DNA of 64,000 nt from Mogibacterium sp. (GTDB lineage: Bacteria > Bacillota > Clostridia > Peptostreptococcales > Anaerovoracaceae), in assembly GCA_017404265.1 (NCBI GenBank), contig JAFRCS010000017.1, positions 1 to 64,000 of the forward strand, given 5' to 3'. Made by a program: the position numbers and the translations under genes. A model generated the notes under the pieces. The model ran no database searches. It was given only the letters and a program-made list of their open reading frames with translations, and was not told the origin of the DNA. Below, in pieces: positions 25,000-33,975 of this stretch (positions are counted from its first letter, which is position 1; every line of letters begins with the position of its first letter).

Positions 25000-25794
25000 T
25001 TATTTATTCAGACCTGAATGAGCCTCGTTTATAACTCCGCTCATATCAAGTTTATTATCGCACTTTTTATGTGAAAGTAAAAGCAAATATTCTATGTTTC
25101 CCTTTGTACCTTTTATCGGCGAATAAGAAAGCGCCTCAGGATAAAGTCCGTTATCGGAAGCGTATCCGATTACATTCTCTATCACCTCTTTATGGATCTC
25201 AGGTTCTCTGACGATACCGCCCTTTCCTACCTGCTCCCTGCCTGCTTCAAACTGAGGTTTTACAAGGCACAGGATCTTTCCGCTCTCTGAAAGGATGCTC
25301 GAGGCGACCGGGAACATGTGCTTTACCGATATGAAGCTGACATCAATGGAAATAAGATCGACAGGTTCCTCGATAAGAGCTGTATCCAGATAGCGTATAT
25401 TGGTCTTCTCCATGTTGACTACCCTGTCATCCGTACGGAGCTTATAGTCAAGCTGTCCGTATCCGACATCGATGGCATAGACTTTGCGGGCTCCGTGCTG
25501 CAGCATGCAGTCTGTGAATCCTCCCGTAGAGGCTCCCATGTCGACACAAACTGCGCCGTCACAGGATACTCCCCACTCTTCTATGGCTTTCTCGAGTTTG
25601 AGTCCTCCACGGCTCACATAAGGGCATTCCTGTCCTTTTACCTGCACATCGGAATCAATATCGAAGCGCGATCCGGGCTTGTCCTCAAGCCTGCCGTCAA
25701 CTGTGACCAGGCCGGCCATGATAGTCCGTTTGGCTTTTTCGCGTGACTCCGCAAGTCCGTTATTAACGAGCAATACATCCAGACGTTCTTTCAT
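25000..25794 (-). CDS. tlyA: TlyA family rRNA 2'-O-methyltransferase
   Basis: The 264-aa protein has an N-terminal S4 RNA-binding domain (about 1-60, RLDVLLVNNGLAESREKAKR) and an FtsJ-like methyltransferase domain with VDMGASTGGFTDCMLQ as SAM-binding motif I and a KPQFEAGR motif. Homologues methylate 16S and 23S rRNA cytidines, and loss can give capreomycin resistance. It shares one base with ispA. The dxs gene often found between ispA and tlyA is absent. Confidence 0.94.
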   Translation of the reverse strand: MKERLDVLLVNNGLAESREKAKRTIMAGLVTVDGRLEDKPGSRFDIDSDVQVKGQECPYVSRGGLKLEKAIEEWGVSCDGAVCVDMGASTGGFTDCMLQHGARKVYAIDVGYGQLDYKLRTDDRVVNMEKTNIRYLDTALIEEPVDLISIDVSFISVKHMFPVASSILSESGKILCLVKPQFEAGREQVGKGGIVREPEIHKEVIENVIGYASDNGLYPEALSYSPIKGTKGNIEYLLLLSHKKCDNKLDMSGVINEAHSGLNK

Positions 25795-26684
25795 CAGTTG
25801 TTCCTTGCTTCAAGCGAGTCCGCCAGTTCTGTGAAGAATTCTGCGTCACTGCCGTACGCAGATAAAGCGGCTTTTGCTTCGACTGTGAGTCTGTGGAGTT
25901 CGTCCTTGGCCGCATCAAGACCATGAACATAAGCGTAGTTGCACTTTCCCTGCTCGGCATCCTTGCCTAATGTCTTGCCCATAAGCGCCTGATCGCCTTC
26001 TATATCGAGGATGTCATCCAGTATCTGAAAAGCGACTCCCGTATCTAATGCATAGACAGTAAACTCATCAAGCATGTCATCGTCAGCGCCGGCAAGCATA
26101 AGCCCGGCTCTTACAGGAGCTGTGATAAGGTCTGCAGTCTTATGAAGCTCTATGAAACGGATCAGTTCAGGAGTAGGATCAAGAGATTCTCCGAGTATGT
26201 CGGCTGTCTGTCCGGCTATCATGCCGGCTGCACCGGCTCTTGAAAGTATTTCATGTGCAGCGCTGATGTGGTTTTTCATTTTAAACGGATCATCAGAGTA
26301 TTTGAGCGGTTCAGACGTAACAGTTTCGGCTGCTGTAGAAAGGAGCCCGTCACCTGCCAGAATCGCCATAGCTTCGCCGTAGACCTTGTGGTTGGTCGGC
26401 TTGCCGCGTCTCAGATCATCGTTGTCCATAGCCGGCAGATCGTCATGGATCAATGAATATGTGTGTATATACTCCACGGAAAGAGCGTACGGAAGAGCTT
26501 CGTTTATATCTCCGCCCGCGAATTCGCATGAAGCCAGCAGAAGCACAGGCCTCAGCCTTTTTCCGCCTACTTCAAGACTGTATCTCATCGCGTCTGCGAG
26601 CACGGAAGCCTCCGGGCCGGCGTCAGCTATCAGATCGGTAAGATGCGCGTTGATAATATCTTTATATTCTTCAAAGCTGCGCAT
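25794..26684 (-). CDS. ispA: Short-chain polyprenyl diphosphate synthase (farnesyl diphosphate synthase)
   Basis: The 296-aa protein makes geranyl/farnesyl diphosphate from IPP and DMAPP. It has the first Asp-rich motif in IHDDLPAMDNDDLRRG and the second in FQILDDILDIEGD, plus GGKRLRP for IPP binding. Its start overlaps xseB by 14 nt in the usual xseA-xseB-ispA order. Confidence 0.95.
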   Translation of the reverse strand: MRSFEEYKDIINAHLTDLIADAGPEASVLADAMRYSLEVGGKRLRPVLLLASCEFAGGDINEALPYALSVEYIHTYSLIHDDLPAMDNDDLRRGKPTNHKVYGEAMAILAGDGLLSTAAETVTSEPLKYSDDPFKMKNHISAAHEILSRAGAAGMIAGQTADILGESLDPTPELIRFIELHKTADLITAPVRAGLMLAGADDDMLDEFTVYALDTGVAFQILDDILDIEGDQALMGKTLGKDAEQGKCNYAYVHGLDAAKDELHRLTVEAKAALSAYGSDAEFFTELADSLEARNN

Positions 26685-26877
26685 CTTTGAGTTCTCCGTT
26701 CTCGTAAAGAAGTATCTTCTGCTCGGCCTTGTCGAGTATCTCCTTGCAGTATTCCGCCTCTTTCATGCCTTCATCAAAAAGTCTGAGCGAATCTTCAAGT
26801 GTAGTAGCCTGTTTCCCGATCTCGGAAGCGGCATTCTGAAGAGCCTGCATGGATTCGGTGAATGTTTTTTCTGACAT
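26671..26877 (-). CDS. xseB: Exodeoxyribonuclease VII small subunit
   Basis: The 68-aa helical protein begins MSEKTFTESMQALQN and contains LEDSLRLFDEGMKEAEYC, the family core. Several copies bind the large subunit XseA. It starts 15 nt after xseA and overlaps ispA. Confidence 0.94.
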   Translation of the reverse strand: MSEKTFTESMQALQNAASEIGKQATTLEDSLRLFDEGMKEAEYCKEILDKAEQKILLYENGELKDAQL

Positions 26878-26892
26878 GGTGTGCCCTTTCCT

Positions 26893-28032
26893 TTATTCCG
26901 GGTCAACTTCAGTGACCCTGGCAGTGAAGCTGCCGTCCGTCATGATTATCCTGTATTCCTCGCCCTTGACTATATCCGTGATCCCCGGTATTACCGCTCC
27001 GTCTTTTGTGACAGCGGCATAGCCCTTGGAGAATATGCTGCGAGGATCATTCTCTGTGAGCATTATAACCGCTTTATCCAAAGCGCTCCTGGCTTCGGAT
27101 ATCTTTGACCTGATATTGGCTCCTAGAAGAGCCGATCCGCTGTCAAGTATCCTTCTTTCCGAGGATATCTTCTGCTCTGCAGATGTGATGAGCATTTTTC
27201 TGCTGCTCTCGATATCTTCTCTGAGTTTAAAGGTATCCATCACGGCTATATCGGCTGCAGCCGTAGGTGTCTCAGCCCTGAGATCTGCTACGAAATCGCT
27301 TATAGAATAGTCTATTTCATGCCCTACTGCGCTTATGACAGGTATATCAGAGGCAAATATCGCGCGGGCTACTTCCTCATCGTTGAATGCAGCCAGATCT
27401 TCCGGTGAGCCGCCTCCCCTGCCTACTATCAGTGTATCTATATGTATGCCGCTTTCACTCAGCCTGTTTGCAAGCTTAATGTTTTCGCAAATACTTCTTA
27501 CAGCGCCTACTCCCTGAACTGCCGTAGGGAATATGATTATGTCTGTCAGGTCGTTCTTGGCAGTTATGATTTTGCGAATGTCCTCTATTGCGGCTCCTGT
27601 TGAGGATGTCACTACGCCCACACGATACGGGAATGCCGGTATAGGCTTCTTGTACTTTTTGTCAAAGAGCCCCTCTTTTTCAAGCTTTTCCTTGATGCGG
27701 TTGAACTCCGCGGCAAGATCGCCTTCTCCGGCAACTTCGATATGCCTGATGCTGAGAGAATACGTTCCGTTCTTCGAATAAGGACTGATATCGCATACCG
27801 CAACAATCTTTTTGCCATTCTCAACAAGCGACATGTCGATCTTTGCCGCGTTCTGACCCCATATGGCGGCACGTATCTGGCTGTTGGCGTCCTTCAGGGT
27901 CAGATAATAATGCTGTCCGCTTCTGCTCAGGCCGGATATCTCACCCTCAACAACAAGGCCATGCAGATTGAGATCGTCGCGCAGCTTCTTGGCGATGTAT
28001 TCATTTACTTGAGTTACGGTTACCGGTTTCAT
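26893..28032 (-). CDS. xseA: Exodeoxyribonuclease VII large subunit
   Basis: The 379-aa protein degrades single-stranded DNA in both directions. An N-terminal OB-fold (TVTQVNEYIAKKL, VVEGEISGLSRSG) is followed by the catalytic domain with RVGVVTSSTGAAIEDI, VGRGGGSPEDLAAFNDE and SAVGHEIDYSISDFVAD. I chose the ATG at 28032 because AGAGGG precedes it and homologues begin here. It overlaps the end of the TsaD-like gene by 32 nt. Length is somewhat short (B. subtilis about 450 aa), the C-terminal helical part being reduced. Confidence 0.95.
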   Translation of the reverse strand: MKPVTVTQVNEYIAKKLRDDLNLHGLVVEGEISGLSRSGQHYYLTLKDANSQIRAAIWGQNAAKIDMSLVENGKKIVAVCDISPYSKNGTYSLSIRHIEVAGEGDLAAEFNRIKEKLEKEGLFDKKYKKPIPAFPYRVGVVTSSTGAAIEDIRKIITAKNDLTDIIIFPTAVQGVGAVRSICENIKLANRLSESGIHIDTLIVGRGGGSPEDLAAFNDEEVARAIFASDIPVISAVGHEIDYSISDFVADLRAETPTAAADIAVMDTFKLREDIESSRKMLITSAEQKISSERRILDSGSALLGANIRSKISEARSALDKAVIMLTENDPRSIFSKGYAAVTKDGAVIPGITDIVKGEEYRIIMTDGSFTARVTEVDPE

Positions 28033-29005
28033 GTACCCTCTTTGCGAGAAGCGCTGTGCCGACTGCGTTATCGCCGGACAGTGCTGCGTCACCAAACTTT
28101 ATATCCGATCTTTTGAAGGCTGACAGGAGTCTGCGTACCGTTCTGCTGGAAGCTGCTCCGCCTGCCATATATATGTCTTTGATTCCGTATCTATCACTGA
28201 GATACGCTGCTTCATCTGTCAAAAGCTTAGCTATGGAAACAAACAGTTCGGCAGTTACCCCTTCAGCATCTTTTTCATTGCTGCATGAAGAGGCATACTT
28301 CATGAGCCTTGTCTCAGCACCGGATAGATTAAAGTATCCGTCTTTTATTTTTAGCTTTGGCATCACTCCGGTCCCGGCAACTGCTTTCGGGTCGAATCCG
28401 GCATCTTCCAGAGCTTTATAAGCTATATCATCAAGATACCGGCCTGCCGGGAAAGGCATTCCCATGGCTACTCCATATCGGTCGAACAGCTGCCCTATGG
28501 AGATATCAAGAGTACCGCCGGTTATTTCCATGCTGTATCCATTGTCATCGGGACTGCACAGAAGAGCCTCTGTCGTTCCGCCGCTCAGATGGAAAAACAG
28601 GCATCTTTCAGGCGGAAGAGAGCCATGGCTTTCAAGTATCGCTGCAGCATGGCCTTCCTGATGAGAAAAACCGTATACAGGAAGATCAAGGGCAGATCCC
28701 AGGATCCCGGCTGCATTGACTCCTGCCATGAAGCAAGGCATATACGAGCCTTCTACTCTTCTGGGCCTTTCGGAAACACCTACGGCTTTGACAGAAGCAG
28801 TGTCTATTTGAGATAAAAGCTCCCGTAAATATTCCGGAAGCCGATTGCTGTGCCTGAAAAATGCGTCGGACTGTCTGAGTCCCCTCTCTCCCTGCACTAC
28901 ATCCAGAAGGACCGCTTTTTGAAAGACTGCGTGCCCTCTTTCATCTACAGCGGCTACAGAAGTCCTGTAATTTGAAGTGTCTATGCCAATATAAACAGAA
29001 TTCAT
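28001..29005 (-). CDS. TsaD/Kae1-like paralogue (ASKHA fold)
   Basis: The 334-aa protein is related to TsaD, the enzyme that makes t6A37 in tRNA. It keeps the metal-binding His115-x3-His119 (GFSHQEGHAAA), a Thr/Ser-rich phosphate loop (HLSGGTTEAL) and the late GDNAVGTA. The N-terminal TSCDET signature of true TsaD is altered to TSNYRTS, and the gene is short with divergent linkers. It sits between nusB and xseA, where folD often lies. It is therefore probably a paralogue with another substrate rather than the essential TsaD. Confidence 0.8.
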   Translation of the reverse strand: MNSVYIGIDTSNYRTSVAAVDERGHAVFQKAVLLDVVQGERGLRQSDAFFRHSNRLPEYLRELLSQIDTASVKAVGVSERPRRVEGSYMPCFMAGVNAAGILGSALDLPVYGFSHQEGHAAAILESHGSLPPERCLFFHLSGGTTEALLCSPDDNGYSMEITGGTLDISIGQLFDRYGVAMGMPFPAGRYLDDIAYKALEDAGFDPKAVAGTGVMPKLKIKDGYFNLSGAETRLMKYASSCSNEKDAEGVTAELFVSIAKLLTDEAAYLSDRYGIKDIYMAGGAASSRTVRRLLSAFKRSDIKFGDAALSGDNAVGTALLAKRVHETGNRNSSK

Positions 29006-29415
29006 TATTCATTTGCGCCGTCATTGAGGCTGCGTGATATCTTGCCCAGAACAGAGTTGATGAACGCGTAAGATCTTTCATCACCGTATTTTTTTGCAAG
29101 ATCGACAGCTTCATTGATAGAGACTCTTACAGGAATGCTTTCTACATAAAGCATCTCGGCTACTGCGGTCCTGAGTATCGCGAGATCTGTTTTCGCTATC
29201 CTTTCAAGAGTCCAGTTGTCGAGATTGTCCGTTATGATCTTATCTATTTCTTCATGATGATCCTGCACCGCGGCAAGTGTCTCGGCTGCCTGCTTCTTGC
29301 CTGCCGCCTTGACATTCTCATCTACGATACTGAGATCCGCAACTTCGAAATCTCCGGTCATATCCATCTGATATACGAGCTGCATTGTCTTTTCTCTTAC
29401 ATCTTCTCTTTTCAA
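29005..29415 (-). CDS. nusB: Transcription antitermination factor NusB
   Basis: The 136-aa all-helical protein binds boxA RNA with NusE/S10 for rRNA antitermination. It begins KREDVREKTMQLVYQMD and ends with the family core DLAKKYGDERSYAFINSVLGKI. I place the start at a TTG (29415) with AAGGGAG at correct spacing. The upstream ATG at 29523 would add 36 lysine/arginine-rich residues read from inside the Asp23 gene. The TTG overlaps the upstream stop as TTGA. Confidence 0.93.
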   Translation of the reverse strand: MKREDVREKTMQLVYQMDMTGDFEVADLSIVDENVKAAGKKQAAETLAAVQDHHEEIDKIITDNLDNWTLERIAKTDLAILRTAVAEMLYVESIPVRVSINEAVDLAKKYGDERSYAFINSVLGKISRSLNDGANE

Positions 29416-29738
29416 TTTGTCTCCCTTTTGTCGATTCCGTCGACCGTTATGTTTACGGCTTTTACGTCTATGCCAGTTGTTGATTCTATGTCTTTTTTTA
29501 CCTTCGTCTGTATGTCGTAGCAAAGCTGAGGGATGTTGACGCCAAAATAGACGATTATGTCGCAGTTTATGGTCATGCCATCATCATTTTCACTGATTTT
29601 GATGCTTGGGTGCTGTATACCCCTTCCTATAGCCCTTTGTATGTTGTCGGCTATTCCGAAATCAGGGAAACGGCTGACAGAATCAAACGACATTATATCT
29701 CTTTCTATGAGGTCGATAATGTTGAGATCATCATTCAT
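29412..29738 (-). CDS. Asp23/Gls24 family envelope stress protein
   Basis: The ~108-aa protein has the Asp23 core: ISENDDGMTINCDIIVYFG and late DVKAVNITVDGID. Homologues (YqhY in B. subtilis, next to nusB) are linked to lipid metabolism and envelope homeostasis. Of two nearby ATGs (29744, 29738) the second has the better AGAGG spacing. The gene overlaps or abuts the CBS gene upstream and nusB downstream. Confidence 0.88.
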   Translation of the reverse strand: MNDDLNIIDLIERDIMSFDSVSRFPDFGIADNIQRAIGRGIQHPSIKISENDDGMTINCDIIVYFGVNIPQLCYDIQTKVKKDIESTTGIDVKAVNITVDGIDKRETN

Positions 29739-31029
29739 CGCCATCTTCCTCTCTTTCGATCACCTCTATCTTCAGTTTTTCTATTCTTCGGTCTTTTACA
29801 GACATTATCGTGAATCGGTAATCCTCATAATCTACAGGAGCGTATTTGACGTTTTGCCTTGGTATCTCGCCCATCAGATCGATGAGGAAACCTCCTACGG
29901 TTTCACTTGATTCGGATTCGAGCTCGATATCCGTCTCTTCTTCGAGATCATCGAGATACACATTGCCATCAACGATAAATGTTGTATCGTCAACTTTCTC
30001 TATAATACGGTCTTCTTCGTCAAATTCATCATCGATATCACCAACTATCTGCTCAATTATGTCTTCTACAGATACGATACCGCTGATTCCGCCGTATTCA
30101 TCTATCAGGATCGCGAGATGCTGTTTTTCTTTCTGCAGTTCTCTGAACAGAGCGTCTATGTTCTTTGTCTCAGGCACAAAGTATGCAGGTCTTAGAAGTT
30201 TCTTGATATCTACGTTGTCAAACCCCTTCTTTGTGGCATTGTAAAGATAGTCTTTAATATGCAGTATGCCTACCACATTGTCCGGATCGCCCTTATATAC
30301 AGGGATCCTGGAGTGTGTAAGCTCCATCAGTTCCTCAAAATACTCGCTTCTGTCATCCTCGAGATCGATCATGAACACGTCTGTACGCGGAGTCATGATC
30401 TCATATGCCAGAAGATCGTCAAACTCGAATATGGAGTCGATCATCTTGCGGCCTTCCTCCTTGATTTCTCCGGATTCCTGGCCTCTGTCAAGCATGGACA
30501 TTACCTTGTCTTCACTGAAGTATGAGTCATCGACATTTGTATCCTTGCCCATGATCCTGAGGATCACGTTGGCGATGCCTCTGCAGAACCATACGAACGG
30601 AAGCGTTATATAATAAATGAACCTCTGGAAACCTATAAGTCCTACACTTACTCTTTCGCTCGACTGTGCTGCGAGTTTCTTCGGAAGTATATCCGAAAGC
30701 GCAGTGTAAAAGGCATAGAACAATGCGTTATAAAGGATGATGAGCGGCAGACTGAATCTGTCGAGCTTGATCAGCATGGTGTTGAAAAGAATGAAGCATA
30801 CGACGATGTTGAGGAAGCTTGCCGCGTGGTTCGCGTAGTGATATCTCGAAGGCTTGGACAGGAAGAACGAGACAGCCTGCAATTTCATGCTTTCAGGCTC
30901 ATCTTCGATCCTTTCCTTGATGATATTGCGGTCAACATAGTCCAGCGCCCTTTTGCAGGCAACGACAAGAGCGTTGACCACCATGATGATGACTATAAGA
31001 ATACTGATTACTATAGAGGGATCGTCCAT
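29731..31029 (-). CDS. CNNM/CBS/CorC-HlyC family membrane protein
   Basis: The 432-aa protein has three to four N-terminal membrane helices (DUF21/CNNM, about residues 1-190), a CBS pair (YEIMTPRTDVFMIDLEDD ... AILIDEYGGISGIVSVED), and a C-terminal CorC_HlyC domain. Family members are Mg2+ exporters or Mg2+-homeostasis proteins; the name hemolysin is historic. It stands upstream of Asp23-nusB in the same direction. Confidence 0.92.
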   Translation of the reverse strand: MDDPSIVISILIVIIMVVNALVVACKRALDYVDRNIIKERIEDEPESMKLQAVSFFLSKPSRYHYANHAASFLNIVVCFILFNTMLIKLDRFSLPLIILYNALFYAFYTALSDILPKKLAAQSSERVSVGLIGFQRFIYYITLPFVWFCRGIANVILRIMGKDTNVDDSYFSEDKVMSMLDRGQESGEIKEEGRKMIDSIFEFDDLLAYEIMTPRTDVFMIDLEDDRSEYFEELMELTHSRIPVYKGDPDNVVGILHIKDYLYNATKKGFDNVDIKKLLRPAYFVPETKNIDALFRELQKEKQHLAILIDEYGGISGIVSVEDIIEQIVGDIDDEFDEEDRIIEKVDDTTFIVDGNVYLDDLEEETDIELESESSETVGGFLIDLMGEIPRQNVKYAPVDYEDYRFTIMSVKDRRIEKLKIEVIEREEDGDE

Positions 31030-31053
31030 TTTGCTGACTCCTGTGATATGAGT

Positions 31054-32289
31054 TTATTTCTTCTTACGCATTATGAACCCTTCCGGAGGGATCTTTCTAA
31101 AGCGTATCTTCAATATCTGCTGCGGATGAGGAGCGCTCTGTACCGGCTCCCCTTCCTCGTTATACATCTCGGTCACCGTCTCCTCCCAGAAAGGGGTGCG
31201 CGGTCCGAATATTTCTACGGTATCTCCAACAGAGAACTTGTTTCGCTGCTCTACTGTAGTGAGACCGGTAGTATCATCTGTATCTCTGACAAGTCCGATG
31301 AATGAATAATCTCTTGTGTATTCGCTGGTCAGGTAATTCTGATCCTTGTCCGTCGGCTTGTTGTAATAGAAGCCATGAGTGAACTGGCGGTGGCTTGCCT
31401 TGCAAAGCTCGTCAAAGTATTTTGTGTCATAGACGTAGTTTTCAGGATCAGCCAGATAAGCGTCCATTGCTGCTCTGTAAGCGGATACGACGGTTGCCAC
31501 ATAATACATCGACTTCATTCGTCCTTCTATCTTGAATGAATATACGCCTGCTTCTGCCAGATCAGGGATCCTGTCTATCATGCAGAGGTCACGCGAATTG
31601 AGGATATAACTTCCGCGATCGTCTTCCTCTATCGGATAGTATTCTCCGGGCCTCTGTTCTTCCACGAGAGCGTATTTCCATCTGCATGGATGTGTGCATG
31701 CGCCTTTATTTGCGTCCCTGCCCGCCATGAAATTGCTGAGTAGACATCTGCCCGAATAAGAGATGCACATGGCTCCGTGTACAAAGGCTTCGATCTCTAT
31801 ATCCGCAGGCAGCTCGCGTCTCATGATCTTTATCTCTTCGATACTCATCTCACGGGCGCATACTACCCTTTTGACTCCCTGCTGAGCCCAGAACTTTGCC
31901 GTCAGATAATTCGTGGTATTTGCCTGTGTTGAAAGATGGATCTCGGCTTCCGGTATCTGTTCTTTTATAAGGCTCATAACGCCCGGATCAGAGACAAGAA
32001 AGGCGTCGACGGGAATATGCTTGATCTTCCCGATATAATCTTTCAGAGGCGAAATATCGCCGTTATGAGGGTATATATTGATGGTCATATATCCCCTGGC
32101 GCCGTTGGCATGCAGCCATTCCATGGCTTCAGCTATTTCAGGTACCGTAAAATTGCCCGCGCCGGCTCTGAGGCTGAACAGTTCTCCGCCAAAATAGACG
32201 GCATCGGCCCCGAATCTTACCGCGGTTTTAAGTTTTTCCATATCGCCCGCAGGCGCGAGCAGTTCTATCTTAGGTGTATTATTGATCAT
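31054..32289 (-). CDS. U32 family peptidase, TrhP-like tRNA hydroxylation protein
   Basis: The 411-aa protein begins with IELLAPAGDMEKLKTAVRFGADAVYFGG, the U32 hallmark, and has cysteines at GRCLLSNFMAGRDANKGAC and HPCRWKY that could hold a metal or Fe-S cluster. U32 proteins of the YrrN/YrrO/TrhP group work in prephenate-dependent 5-hydroxyuridine formation at tRNA U34. It overlaps trmR by 11 nt, which methylates that product, so the pair is a pathway. Only one U32 protein is present, whereas B. subtilis has two side by side. Confidence 0.9.
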   Translation of the reverse strand: MINNTPKIELLAPAGDMEKLKTAVRFGADAVYFGGELFSLRAGAGNFTVPEIAEAMEWLHANGARGYMTINIYPHNGDISPLKDYIGKIKHIPVDAFLVSDPGVMSLIKEQIPEAEIHLSTQANTTNYLTAKFWAQQGVKRVVCAREMSIEEIKIMRRELPADIEIEAFVHGAMCISYSGRCLLSNFMAGRDANKGACTHPCRWKYALVEEQRPGEYYPIEEDDRGSYILNSRDLCMIDRIPDLAEAGVYSFKIEGRMKSMYYVATVVSAYRAAMDAYLADPENYVYDTKYFDELCKASHRQFTHGFYYNKPTDKDQNYLTSEYTRDYSFIGLVRDTDDTTGLTTVEQRNKFSVGDTVEIFGPRTPFWEETVTEMYNEEGEPVQSAPHPQQILKIRFRKIPPEGFIMRKKK

Positions 32290-32962
32290 TCCTGAAACGT
32301 ATTATGACCAGACCGTCTCCTCCGGTGAGAATGGTAGTTTCGAGATCATCCCTTTCTCCGAGATAATCCAGAAACTGCTTCATATACTTGATGTTGGTCC
32401 TGTGGCGCTTTGCTTCCGGGCCTTCAGCCTGTACTATCCAGCCCTTGAGCAGTATGTTGTCACATACTACCAGGGCATTCTTTGTACAGATCTTTTCCGC
32501 CTGTTCGAGAAATTCTCTGTAGTGGCTCTTGGCGGCATCGATGAATACGAAATCAAATTTTTCGGATTCATCCGCGTCTTTCAGCTCTTGAACGAGACCG
32601 TCAAGTATCTTCCCCGCGTCACCGGTGCGAAGATCTATCCTTTCACGCTCTTTCCTCTTGGCGAATTCATCCTCGGCGTAAACTATCATTGCCGGGTTTC
32701 TTTCGATGGTGGTGATACGTGCTTCCGGCAGTTTCTTTGCAAAGAACAGAGCTGAATATCCGTGGGCTGTTCCGAGTTCGAGTATGCGTCTTGGGTTTGT
32801 AAGACCGGTAAGAAGATCCAGTATACCTTCAGTCTCTGTAAGTATCAAAGGGACGCTTTCATCTTCGTTGGATCGCCTCAGCTCAGCAAGATCTTCATCG
32901 AGAGCCCTGTAGTGGCTGTCGACGAATTCCTTCAGAGGGACATCTCTTACATTTGCATTCAT
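32279..32962 (-). CDS. trmR: tRNA 5-hydroxyuridine methyltransferase (YrrM)
   Basis: The 227-aa class I SAM methyltransferase has ILELGTAHGYSALFFA as motif I and FDFVFIDAAKSHYREFLE, the metal-dependent O-methyltransferase signature. YrrM/TrmR converts 5-hydroxyuridine-34 to 5-methoxyuridine. Its place between mltG and the U32 gene matches yrrL-yrrM-yrrN-yrrO of Bacillus. It overlaps mltG by 4 nt. Confidence 0.9.
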   Translation of the reverse strand: MNANVRDVPLKEFVDSHYRALDEDLAELRRSNEDESVPLILTETEGILDLLTGLTNPRRILELGTAHGYSALFFAKKLPEARITTIERNPAMIVYAEDEFAKRKERERIDLRTGDAGKILDGLVQELKDADESEKFDFVFIDAAKSHYREFLEQAEKICTKNALVVCDNILLKGWIVQAEGPEAKRHRTNIKYMKQFLDYLGERDDLETTILTGGDGLVIIRFRNDQ

Positions 32963-33966
32963 GGCTGTTCCCCGTCAGGTTCTACGCTGTTGAGTTCTTC
33001 TATCCAGGCATTGTACTCGTTTTCATCTGCCGTGAATCTGTGCGTTCCGTCTCTGCTGACATTGAGCGCGTAGTATGTGAACTCGTTGTCTTCAGGATAA
33101 AGCGCGGCTATGATGGATTCCTTGCTTGGGAAACACAGCGGCTTGACAGGAAGCTCGCTAACAGGAGTTAGTTCAAGATTGATGCGGTTGTGTATCACGC
33201 CTGATATCGCCGCCCTCTCCTTGTCTATGGATGTCTCGCTCTCGATCATGGAAGCGATGACAAGAAGCTGCCTTGTGGTTATTCCAAGCTCATCAGCTCT
33301 GGCTTTGTAATCATCGTTATAGAAATTTGCGAAAGCGTCAAGCATCATGACTATCATCATGCTTTCATCAGCCTCTGCGCTAAGCACATAATCGCCAGGC
33401 AGAAGGAATCCCTCTATAAGATCGGTCCCGGCCAGGCCTTCGGGGTTTTCTCCCAGGATCTCAAGAGATCCGATCTCCGGAGATCCGGCGGCCTGCAAAA
33501 ATAGCTGTTCGTCTGCAAGTCCGTCCCGACCAAGAGCGGAAGCAAGCTGCAAAACGGTATATCCCGCAGGTACCGTAAAACCTTTTGAAGTGGAAAGTCC
33601 GCTCTGGAGTGTTCTCAGTATCTGAAGGGAATCCATGGATGGAGAGAGATAATATATTCCGGGCTTAAATTTACCCGCAAAGGTTATCTTTGACAGGGTC
33701 TCAAATCCTGATGCGCTTTTTATTATCCCATCTTCTTCCAGTCTTCCGGCAACAGCGGCAGTATCGTCATTTTCTTCTACGACAAAATCCGCGTATGTTG
33801 TACGCGTTCTGTCATAAGGCTTCGACATCATATATACGCCCCAAAGCGCGAGCGCAGCAAGAACTATAAGCGCAACTACGATTTGCAGTGATCTGTGGAA
33901 ACGCTTTCCGTTCTTTTCAATGCCGCTGCCGGATCCGGTCTCAGACCTTTTCTCATTTCCGGCCAA
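32959..33966 (-). CDS. mltG: Endolytic transglycosylase MltG (YrrL/YceG)
   Basis: The 335-aa protein has one N-terminal membrane helix (about residues 30-49), a LysM-like region, and the YceG catalytic domain with candidate catalytic glutamate in LLVIASMIESETSID. MltG cleaves nascent glycan strands and may set their length. Its C-terminal segment FTYYALNVSRDGTHRFT corresponds to the family YFVA..DGSH.F motif. Confidence 0.92.
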   Translation of the reverse strand: MAGNEKRSETGSGSGIEKNGKRFHRSLQIVVALIVLAALALWGVYMMSKPYDRTRTTYADFVVEENDDTAAVAGRLEEDGIIKSASGFETLSKITFAGKFKPGIYYLSPSMDSLQILRTLQSGLSTSKGFTVPAGYTVLQLASALGRDGLADEQLFLQAAGSPEIGSLEILGENPEGLAGTDLIEGFLLPGDYVLSAEADESMMIVMMLDAFANFYNDDYKARADELGITTRQLLVIASMIESETSIDKERAAISGVIHNRINLELTPVSELPVKPLCFPSKESIIAALYPEDNEFTYYALNVSRDGTHRFTADENEYNAWIEELNSVEPDGEQP

Positions 33967-33975
33967 TTCAGTCTC

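Noticed and set aside
29416..29523. 36-residue lysine/arginine-rich N-terminal extension of NusB
   Set aside because: It overlaps the Asp23 gene in another frame, while a TTG with AAGGGAG at 29415 gives the normal NusB N-terminus.
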